In this document: positions 6,388 through 11,240 of the stretch, piece by piece
Numbering within the stretch: the first letter of the stretch is position 1
Layout of the letters: each line of letters opens with the position of its first letter
Assembly (NCBI GenBank): GCA_948465625.1
Contig: CAOJXM010000017.1
Coordinates: 1 to 11,240 of the forward strand
Reading direction: 5' to 3'
Origin: an uncultured Clostridium sp.
Lineage (GTDB): Bacteria > Bacillota > Clostridia > TANB77 > CAG-508
Length of the DNA stretch: 11,240 bases
The notes under the pieces: model-generated
The model's database searches: none
What the model was told of the DNA's origin: nothing
The model's input: the letters and a program-made list of their open reading frames with translations, nothing else
Made by a program: the position numbers and the translations under genes

Positions 6388-7389
6388 TTACATATATACA
6401 TAGCATTCTAAATTTCTTCTACCAAATTGTAAGGCTTGATTGTGTGTTCCCATATAAACATCTAGCTTGTTGTTTTTGATTGCTCCACCTCTATCTTGTA
6501 CTACGAACCAACCACCATTTGGTTTGTCTTTAAAATAAGGAATGTAAATAATGGTTCCGATTGGATAAGCACTTCCTGCTGCTAAGGTATACCAAGTGCT
6601 TGCTTTTTTTCCTGATGAGGTAATTCCTGTTTGTTTTCCACAACATCTTGAACAACTACAATATGCAGATGTGTTGAAGGTTTTTTTGACTGGTGTTTTT
6701 CCTTCCACTGATTTTGCTAAACTTACAGAAGAAGCTGTTGTTCCCCCTGTTGTTCTTGGTGCTGTATTTACTGTACTTCTATTGGTTACATTTTTCTTTA
6801 CTTGTACCACTTTGTTGACTGGTTCACTAATAATGGTCTCACTAATAATGGTTCTTTCTATTTCGATATCATTTTGATATTTTACTCTTGCTACAATCTC
6901 TTTGATTCCTACTTTTCCTTGTGTAATCACTTTGTTGGTTGTATCTTCTGCTCCTTCTGCAATGTCTTTTGTAATGGTTTCAAAAGGAATTTCGATTTGC
7001 TCTGTTACAATTCTTTCTACAATTGGTGTATAATCTCCCAATAGTTGTTCTAATGTAACATCTGTACTTTCTTCTGATAGTTTTATCGCACTAACACCAT
7101 CTTGCAATGTTTTTGATATGGTTATGGTTCCTGATTCTGTTATATTTGAATCTAAAGATGGTATTACATTTTCCTCTGGCAAGATGATAATATGATTTTC
7201 TTCTAATATTTCAGATACTTTCGTTTTTGTTGTAAATACATTAATTTCGTAATTGTTAGAAAGTATGATTTTTACACTACGAATGTTAGTATTGGCTGCT
7301 AAAACTCCAATTCCTAATAAGAATATAATGATTAAAGATAATAGCACAATTCTTTTGATAGAAATTGACGCTGTTTCAGATTTCATCAT
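6388..7389 (-). CDS. Secreted/membrane-anchored 3D-domain cell-wall protein (YabE-like)
   Basis: This 333-residue protein has one N-terminal membrane segment (about 13-32), a DUF348-type beta-grasp domain (about 37-75), a region resembling a G5 domain (about 122-198; EQIEIPFETITKDI), a Thr/Ser-rich linker (about 200-235) and a C-terminal 3D domain (about 237-333). Proteins of this plan (Bacillus YabE, resuscitation-factor-like) are thought to act on peptidoglycan as lytic transglycosylases. The 3D domain keeps QDRGGAIKNNKLDVYM with D299 and D310, but the first of the three family aspartates is replaced in LAAGSAYPIGT (about 269-279). A CxCxxCC cluster sits at 244-250. The ATG at 7389 follows AAAGGAGGGG. 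It is flanked by a perfect consensus promoter and a terminator, so it is a single-gene unit. Confidence 0.85.
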   Translation of the reverse strand: MMKSETASISIKRIVLLSLIIIFLLGIGVLAANTNIRSVKIILSNNYEINVFTTKTKVSEILEENHIIILPEENVIPSLDSNITESGTITISKTLQDGVSAIKLSEESTDVTLEQLLGDYTPIVERIVTEQIEIPFETITKDIAEGAEDTTNKVITQGKVGIKEIVARVKYQNDIEIERTIISETIISEPVNKVVQVKKNVTNRSTVNTAPRTTGGTTASSVSLAKSVEGKTPVKKTFNTSAYCSCSRCCGKQTGITSSGKKASTWYTLAAGSAYPIGTIIYIPYFKDKPNGGWFVVQDRGGAIKNNKLDVYMGTHNQALQFGRRNLECYVYM

Positions 7390-7420
7390 ATATTTTTACC
7401 CCTCCTTTAGGCGTATTGTC

Positions 7421-7449
7421 ATTATACTATTAAAAAATAGACTTGTCAA
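7421..7449 (-). promoter_or_regulatory. Perfect-consensus sigmaA promoter for the 3D-domain gene
   Basis: On the minus strand, TTGACA (7444-7449) and TATAAT (7421-7426) are separated by 17 bases, the ideal vegetative promoter. Transcription would start near 7414, about 25 bases before the ATG. Confidence 0.85.
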
Positions 7450-7566
7450 ATTTTACAATAACTTCCAATTTCTTCTGACACTATTAGTATATTCAGCTTT
7501 CCTGTTTTTATTACCATTTTTTGTTAAAAAATTTTTTTAAATTTTTTAAATGTGTAATATCTCTAT

Positions 7567-7609
7567 ACCAAAAAAGAAGGAATTTCTTTTTGATTAGAAT
7601 TCCTTCTTT
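7567..7609 (-). terminator. Rho-independent terminator of the M23 peptidase gene
   Basis: A perfect 12-base stem (7573-7584 with 7598-7609) and a 13-base loop are followed on the minus strand by a T run. It lies 7 bases after the stop codon. Confidence 0.88.
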
Positions 7610-7615
7610 GATTGA

Positions 7616-8629
7616 TTAATATACGTAATTTAATGGGTTTTGTGCTACTCCATTGACTCTTATTTCTAAGTGCAAGTGTGGACCTGTTGACCTACCTGTT
7701 GAACCAACAGCTGCTATGACTTCCCCTTGTGAAACTTTTTGCCCTACTTTTGCATACAAGGCACTACAGTGAGCATAGTAAGTTTCTACCCCATTTCCAT
7801 GTGAAATAACCACTACATATCCATAGTTTCCTGAGTAACCTGATTTTGTTACAGTTCCTCCTGCTGCTGCTTTTATTTTTGTACCAGTTGGTGCTCCTAC
7901 GTCTAATCCAGTATGTGACCTCCCCCATCTTTGTCCAAATCTTGAGGTAATGGTTCCTGAGACTGGTTTGATTAGGCTAATCCCTAAATTGACTTTTTTA
8001 CCTGATGTATTGACTCCAGAAGAAGCTATTCTTGTTGTATTTTTTGGTGTACTAACCTTTTTTGGCTCTTCTTTTACTGGTTCTTTATATAGAACAGAGA
8101 TAACCTGCTCTGTACTTACTAAATCTTTGATGTCTGTTTGGTATTTTTCTACAATGGTAATATTGTCTTTGTTGGTACTATTCTTTTCTTTTAATTGTTT
8201 TACTGCATTATCTGCTTCTTCAAATGTTGCAACATATGTTTTTTCTTCCCCATTTTCTGCAATGGCATAATAACGATAATATGGGGTTCCTGTTTCTTTT
8301 ACTGTACTATATATTTCCTCATCATTGGTTTGCACATCTCTATTTAATAAACACAAAGTGTATTCTGGTAAATTATCTATTTGAACAAAAGCGGTTTGTC
8401 CTCCATCGCCTTTTTCTATGTACTCATTAATTTTATCTTGTAAATTACTTTTGTCCTTTGTATAACCAATAAATTCTCCATTTAGTGATACGCTATAGGT
8501 TGGTTTAAAGATGTATGCAATGGCAACACCAATCATGATTAGTGCCACCCCTATTAGGGAAATAAGCTTTACAGATTTTCTTAGACGTATTAATAATTTT
8601 TTCATAATTATTTTAATACTCTCCTTCAT
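7616..8629 (-). CDS. M23-family (LytM-type) peptidoglycan endopeptidase, membrane-anchored
   Basis: M23 peptidases are zinc metalloenzymes that cut peptide cross-links in peptidoglycan. This 337-residue protein has a basic N-terminus, one membrane helix (about 21-41), an extracellular alpha/beta region (about 45-180), a Lys/Pro/Thr-rich linker (about 183-215) and a C-terminal M23 domain (about 218-337). Zinc and catalytic residues are visible: H239 and D243 in HTGLD, H287 in YYAHC, and H318/H320 in HLHLE, so it should be active. The start is uncertain. The ATG at 8629 has no ribosome binding site, whereas AAGGAG just downstream of it is followed by an in-frame ATG at 8605, about 15 bases away, which is rather far. 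A shorter protein of 329 residues beginning MKKLL is possible. It sits beside another cell-wall gene but has its own terminator. Confidence 0.9.
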   Translation of the reverse strand: MKESIKIIMKKLLIRLRKSVKLISLIGVALIMIGVAIAYIFKPTYSVSLNGEFIGYTKDKSNLQDKINEYIEKGDGGQTAFVQIDNLPEYTLCLLNRDVQTNDEEIYSTVKETGTPYYRYYAIAENGEEKTYVATFEEADNAVKQLKEKNSTNKDNITIVEKYQTDIKDLVSTEQVISVLYKEPVKEEPKKVSTPKNTTRIASSGVNTSGKKVNLGISLIKPVSGTITSRFGQRWGRSHTGLDVGAPTGTKIKAAAGGTVTKSGYSGNYGYVVVISHGNGVETYYAHCSALYAKVGQKVSQGEVIAAVGSTGRSTGPHLHLEIRVNGVAQNPLNYVY

Positions 8630-8643
8630 CTTTTATTGCTATT

Positions 8644-8672
8644 ATTTTATCTTAACTATTTTATTTTCACAA
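8644..8672 (-). promoter_or_regulatory. Putative promoter for the M23 peptidase gene
   Basis: On the minus strand, TTGTGA (8667-8672) and TAAAAT (8644-8649) are 17 bases apart. If used, transcription begins about 10 bases before the ATG at 8629, which favours translation from the later ATG at 8605, behind AAGGAG. Confidence 0.45.
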
Positions 8673-8762
8673 TTTCTATTTGTCCTAATTTTTGTTTATA
8701 TTCTATCATTATCTTTGTTTTTCTTCTGATTACTCCGTTTTTCTTTTTATTCTTACCTTGCC

Positions 8763-8806
8763 TTAAAAAAGTTAGAATGCTGTTTTTCTTACGGCATTCT
8801 AACTTT
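8763..8806 (-). terminator. Rho-independent terminator of the coat-protein pair
   Basis: A perfect 13-base stem (8768-8780 with 8794-8806) has a 13-base loop and a minus-strand T run. It starts 9 bases past the stop of the downstream coat gene. Confidence 0.88.
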
Positions 8807-8815
8807 GCTCTTGTT

Positions 8816-9061
8816 TTATACTTGTAAGTCGTTTTTTACAGTATCAATTTCTGGTTGTGTGGCTGGTTGGGCTGGTTTGTAATATCCTTTTGTTTGTGCT
8901 ATTTTATATAGTTCGTATTGGAAACTTTCATCATTGTTTCTGATTTGTTGTAAGGTTTGTCTTAACATTGCGTTTTCACATTCCGAAATTGCTCCTTGAT
9001 ACGTTTTTAAGTCTGCTTTTACAGAACCTAAAATATCATTTACCATTGTTTTCTCGTCCAT
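8816..9061 (-). CDS. Spore coat protein, CotF family
   Basis: This 81-residue, largely helical protein contains MVNDILGSVKADLKTYQGAI, ENAMLRQTLQQIRNNDESFQYELYKIAQTKGYYKPAQPAT and ends in TVKNDLQV. The LRQTLQQIRN...QYELY..A...GYY.PA pattern is characteristic of small clostridial CotF-like coat proteins, which form ferritin-like helical bundles in the spore coat. It follows the other coat gene by only 12 bases, with AGGAGG in that gap, so the two are co-transcribed and probably co-assembled; each covers about half of a classical CotF. It implies a spore-forming host. Expression is presumably mother-cell specific, but I could not find a clear sigmaE or sigmaK promoter. Confidence 0.82.
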   Translation of the reverse strand: MDEKTMVNDILGSVKADLKTYQGAISECENAMLRQTLQQIRNNDESFQYELYKIAQTKGYYKPAQPATQPEIDTVKNDLQV

Positions 9062-9073
9062 ATTGACCTCCTC

Positions 9074-9262
9074 TTAATTATTTAAAAATGAAATTAGTTT
9101 TTGTTTTGTGTTTAGGGCATCTTGTGCAGATTTGGTGAAGATTTGCTTGATTTGTGGGTCAACTGCTTGTGATGCATACACATTTAATTTTTGATAGGCT
9201 GTTTCGTGAGCACCAATTAAGTGCCTTAAGTTTTGTAATTCTACTTGATTTAAGTTTGGCAT
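9074..9262 (-). CDS. Small spore-coat-like helical protein (CotF partner)
   Basis: The peptide MPNLNQVELQNLRHLIGAHETAYQKLNVYASQAVDPQIKQIFTKSAQDALNTKQKLISFLNN forms two amphipathic helices like the N-terminal half of a ferritin-like CotF protein. I place the start at 9262 (62 residues) rather than the first in-frame ATG at 9271. The GAAAGGA ribosome binding site directly touches the 9271 ATG, leaving no spacer, while it is 9 bases from the 9262 ATG. It is the first gene of the two-gene coat unit. HLIGAHE and a co-encoded CotF-like partner are usual for this family in Clostridia. A role in the spore coat is inferred from family and context. Confidence 0.75.
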   Translation of the reverse strand: MPNLNQVELQNLRHLIGAHETAYQKLNVYASQAVDPQIKQIFTKSAQDALNTKQKLISFLNN

Positions 9263-9317
9263 TTTTATCATTCCTTTCTATTTTGTTGTCTTTATTTTGC
9301 TCACTTTTTTTAGAATT

Positions 9318-9350
9318 ATGCTAAAAAAGTAGCATGTTTTGCTACTTTTT
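9318..9350 (-). terminator. Rho-independent terminator of dgt
   Basis: AAAAAGTAGCA (9324-9334) pairs perfectly with TGCTACTTTTT (9340-9350) around a 5-base loop. On the minus strand it ends in TTTTTT. Its first bases overlap the dgt stop codon. Confidence 0.85.
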
Positions 9351-10557
9351 AAAAACTAATGATTTCATTATATTTCTTAATGGCATAATTGTCTGTCATT
9401 CCAGAAATGAAGTCGATGATTGATTTGTAATAATCTTCTTTTCTTTTTGCTACTTGATAAATGATTTTATTGTTTAATTTGTTTCTTTGTTGGTTTAAAT
9501 CCCAGTAATCTTGTAAAAAGCTAACAAATTCTTGAATTAGCTCTGGATAAAAGTTTCCTAATTTTTGTAGTTCTTCTAATGTTTTTTCTTGGTTGTATGC
9601 TTTTTTTAGTAATTCGTAGATTTCTTGAATGACAATTTCAAAGTAACGATGCGATGGTTGCAATTTTTCATTAAAATAGATATTTTTGTAATTGAATTTT
9701 TTGATTAAGTCTAGCATTTCAAGATTTTCGTGTGATAAGGTTATCCCTGTTGCTAATTCAGTGTTTTTGCAAATGTCATTGCTTAATCCATTGATAATTC
9801 TGGTGTTGTTGATGTATTGGTCTTTTCCTAATTTTAGGATGTCTCTTAGTTCTTTCATGTTTTGTTCATCAATAATTTTTAGCCTTAAGGCATCTTCGAT
9901 ATCTCTAAAAATGTAAGATATTTTGTCTGATATTTTTACTAAACAACCTTCCCAAGTATAGGGTGCATACTCATTTGGTTTGGTATATTGTTTTAAATCA
10001 ATTGCCTCTTTTCTTGGTTTGATTGCGTTTTCGTCGATTTCTCCACAATGAGAAATAATGCCATCTCTTACTGCATAGGTTAGGTTTAAGTTTTGCTTAT
10101 TTCTCTGTTCATCTTCTAACAATTCTATATTTTCTACCATGTTAACACCATTTTTTTCGTGCCAAAATAATTCCCCCATGTCCCTTTGTGCAATTTGAGA
10201 TAATATTTTTTCGCCTTTATGCCCAAATGGTGCATGCCCTAAATCATGAGCAACAGCAATGGCTCTTGTTAATTCTTCGTTTAATCCTAAGTATTTTGCC
10301 ATTGTACAACTGATGGATTCGACATAATTGATATGTTCGATTCTAGTGCAAATGTGGTCATTTTGTGGACAAAAGAATACTTGCGTTTTGTGTTTTAATC
10401 TTCGATAGGCATTGGAATGAATAATTCTGGTGTAATCTCTTTCAAATTCAGTTCGAATTTCATTTACCCTTTGATAAAGCGGTTTTTCTCTTTTGGTCAT
10501 TTCTTCCCACTTTGGATTTTGTGGGCTTGCTGCTTGTTCTTTTAATTTGTTTTGCAT
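9349..10557 (-). CDS. dgt: dGTPase (deoxyguanosinetriphosphate triphosphohydrolase-like, HD domain)
   Basis: This 402-residue protein belongs to the Dgt/HD family that cleaves dNTPs, typically dGTP, to the nucleoside and triphosphate. The metal-binding HD motif is complete: H75 in RIEHINYVE, H104-D105 in AHDLGHAPFGHKGE, and a later Asp in VKISDKISY. The N-terminal RTEFERDYTRIIHSNAYRRLKHKTQVF segment is the family's standard lead-in. The length is typical for the shorter Firmicute type. The ATG at 10557 follows AAGGAGG, and a consensus promoter lies at 10585-10613. In many Clostridia dgt precedes dnaG-rpoD; here a coat-protein pair follows, after a terminator. It probably adjusts dNTP pools or limits foreign DNA replication, though the substrate cannot be read from sequence. 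Confidence 0.92.
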   Translation of the reverse strand: MQNKLKEQAASPQNPKWEEMTKREKPLYQRVNEIRTEFERDYTRIIHSNAYRRLKHKTQVFFCPQNDHICTRIEHINYVESISCTMAKYLGLNEELTRAIAVAHDLGHAPFGHKGEKILSQIAQRDMGELFWHEKNGVNMVENIELLEDEQRNKQNLNLTYAVRDGIISHCGEIDENAIKPRKEAIDLKQYTKPNEYAPYTWEGCLVKISDKISYIFRDIEDALRLKIIDEQNMKELRDILKLGKDQYINNTRIINGLSNDICKNTELATGITLSHENLEMLDLIKKFNYKNIYFNEKLQPSHRYFEIVIQEIYELLKKAYNQEKTLEELQKLGNFYPELIQEFVSFLQDYWDLNQQRNKLNNKIIYQVAKRKEDYYKSIIDFISGMTDNYAIKKYNEIISF

Positions 10558-10584
10558 GGCTTCCTCCTTGTATGTTTTTTATTC

Positions 10585-10613
10585 ACTTTATCAAATAGCT
10601 GTTTTGTTGTCAA
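10585..10613 (-). promoter_or_regulatory. SigmaA promoter for dgt
   Basis: On the minus strand, TTGACA (10608-10613) and TAAAGT (10585-10590) are separated by 17 bases, ending 27 bases before the dgt ATG. No terminator is obvious between the SSB-like gene and this promoter. Confidence 0.7.
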
Positions 10614-10653
10614 TGTTTTTGTAAAATTAGTTTTTTGGCTTTTTTACTTTTTT

Positions 10654-10902
10654 CTAGTTTAATATAAAATTAACTACCTCTACCTGCATTTTACTATTGA
10701 TTTTTCCATTTATGAATAAGATGTCTTTTTCTTTTAGATTTCTATATATATAATCTGCCATTTCATCATATCCAATTAACATTATTCTACTTTTGTTCCA
10801 TAATTCCACTTCAACTTGTGCAATTGCTGTTTTGTGAGAACGGTATATAAATTGAAATTGTACTTTTTCGATTACCTTTGCTATGATAAATACTTCATTC
10901 AT
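10654..10902 (-). CDS. Short SSB-like OB-fold protein
   Basis: This 82-residue protein reads like a minimal OB-fold. The first strand is NEVFIIAKVIEK, followed by QVEVELWNKSRIMLIGYDEMADYIYRNLKEKDILFINGKINSKMQVEVVNFI, which parallels the SSB order (N-V-I-L-I-G, internal strands, 'A-D..L.KGD.v.i.G.l'). It ends right after the last strand and lacks the acidic C-terminal tail of canonical SSB, being about half its length. It may bind single-stranded nucleic acid, but this is inferred. The ATG at 10902 follows AGAGGAGGAG. The IS3 element ends 63 bases upstream, so its promoter region is short and adjoins the IS. dgt lies 96 bases downstream on the same strand. Confidence 0.55.
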   Translation of the reverse strand: MNEVFIIAKVIEKVQFQFIYRSHKTAIAQVEVELWNKSRIMLIGYDEMADYIYRNLKEKDILFINGKINSKMQVEVVNFILN

Positions 10903-10926
10903 CTTCTCCTCCTCTTTATATAATTC

Positions 10927-10956
10927 ATTAAGAGTAATTTTAAAACTACTCTTAAT
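10927..10956. repeat. 10-base inverted repeat over the putative SSB-like promoter
   Basis: ATTAAGAGTA (10927-10936) and TACTCTTAAT (10947-10956) are perfect complements around 10 bases. The loop holds the -10-like TAAAAT of the minus strand. It may be an operator. There is no T run, so an intrinsic terminator is less likely. Confidence 0.5.
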
Positions 10957-10965
10957 GTTGGTAAA
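10937..10965 (-). promoter_or_regulatory. Putative promoter of the SSB-like gene next to the IS end
   Basis: On the minus strand, TTTACC (10960-10965) and TAAAAT (10937-10942) are 17 bases apart. The -35 ends at the base before the IS terminal repeat, so the insertion may have altered this promoter. Confidence 0.4.
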
Positions 10966-11008
10966 TGTACTGAACCCAAAAAATTGGACATTTTTTGATT
11001 AGGTGCTA

Positions 11009-11065
11009 GGCAAATTAAAAGGAATGAACTCTGTATTGTACAGGGCTCATTCCTTTTAATTTGCC
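11009..11065. repeat. Long hairpin over the transposase 3' end
   Basis: A perfect 19-base inverted repeat (11009-11027 with 11047-11065; its plus-strand left arm begins GGCAAATTAAAAGGAATGA) surrounds a shorter CTGTA/TACAG hairpin (11031-11043), giving a nearly continuous stem. It includes the last codons and the stop codon of the transposase. Confidence 0.8.
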
Positions 11066-11240
11066 CTTTATTCTTTTATTATTATAGTAATCTATATATT
11101 CTATTATATCATTTTCTAATTCTTCTATCGTTTTATAATCCTTCATATAAAATAATTCTGTTTTTAATAATCCAAAGAAATTTTCTGCTAATGAATTATC
11201 TAAGCAATTTCCTTTTCTTGACATACTTTGCCTAATTCCT
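11015..11240 (-). CDS. IS3-family transposase (OrfB), C-terminal part
   Basis: The open frame continues past the window edge: codons before the internal ATG at 11224 read GIRQS, giving GIRQSMSRKGNCLDNSLAEN, the conserved end of the IS3-type DDE integrase core. The Glu of LAEN is the last catalytic residue. It is followed by FFGLLKTELFY and the YIDYYNNKRI...LKGMSPVQYR C-terminus characteristic of the family. The first two catalytic Asp residues and OrfA are outside the window, so activity cannot be judged. The gene ends inside a long hairpin (11009-11065) and 25 bases from the element's terminal repeat. Confidence 0.93.
   Translation of the reverse strand, partial: GIRQSMSRKGNCLDNSLAENFFGLLKTELFYMKDYKTIEELENDIIEYIDYYNNKRIKGKLKGMSPVQYRVHSF

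Larger units (their letters stand above)
10966..11240 (-). mobile_element. IS3-family insertion sequence, 3' end (runs off window)
   Basis: The element ends at 10966 with TGTACTGAACCCAAAAAATT and continues GGACA to 10990, a terminal inverted repeat of the IS3/IS150 type starting with TG. The transposase 3' end lies inside it. The bases just outside (10962-10965, TAAA) may be part of a 3-4 base target duplication; the other end is beyond the window, so this cannot be tested here. Confidence 0.85.

Noticed and set aside
8224..8827. Several Phe/Leu-rich plus-strand frames over and beside the M23 gene
   Set aside because: Their composition (poly-Phe, Leu, Ile) is what antisense reading of A-rich coding DNA gives. 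They have no convincing start signals.
9272..9323. SigmaK/sigmaE promoter for the coat-protein pair
   Set aside because: A CATAATTCT sequence is present, but its spacing does not fit the CATANNNTA consensus and no proper -35 was seen.

Overview
The window looks like a chromosomal segment of a low-GC, Gram-positive, spore-forming member of the Clostridia. The lines of evidence are strong AT bias, AGGAGG-type ribosome binding sites, near-consensus TTGACA/TATAAT promoters with 17-base spacers, a SCIFF (six-cysteine) ranthipeptide precursor, two small CotF-type spore coat proteins, a MecA adaptor and a clostridial-style prepilin leader. No tRNA, rRNA, CRISPR array or prophage was seen.

Layout. 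Bases 1-1145 (minus strand) hold a DUF4321 membrane protein, then radC, then the first 47 codons of mreB, as one operon running off the left edge. A divergent intergenic region with a promoter on each side and a large inverted repeat (1234-1277) leads to mecA and purN on the plus strand. purN carries an apparent one-base insertion close to its start. A bidirectional-looking hairpin separates purN from a minus-strand gene (2746-3987) that joins a type IV prepilin leader to an RCC1-like propeller. Two short plus-strand genes follow, each with its own strong promoter: an unrecognised 83-residue protein (4286-4537) and the 50-residue SCIFF precursor scfA (4716-4868), which has no maturase gene next to it in this window.

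From 4932 to 10902 everything is on the minus strand, mostly as single genes each with a promoter and/or a terminator. In coordinate order these are purD (TTG start), a DUF348/G5/3D-domain cell-wall protein, an M23 (LytM-type) peptidase, a pair of coat proteins, an HD-domain dGTPase (dgt) and a short SSB-like OB-fold protein. The right edge (10966-11240) is the 3' end of an IS3-family insertion sequence. Its terminal inverted repeat lies directly against the putative promoter of the SSB-like gene.

Functionally the window mixes cell shape and wall (MreB, 3D protein, M23), sporulation (coat proteins), purine and nucleotide metabolism (PurN, PurD, Dgt), proteolysis (MecA), and surface or secreted products (prepilin-RCC1, SCIFF). 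The most interesting stretch is 2746-4868, between the two purine genes. It holds the prepilin-propeller fusion, the unknown 83-residue gene and the maturase-less SCIFF gene. The last two are richer in GC and C-ending codons than the genes around them, and the SCIFF mRNA carries a possible Shine-Dalgarno/anti-Shine-Dalgarno switch.
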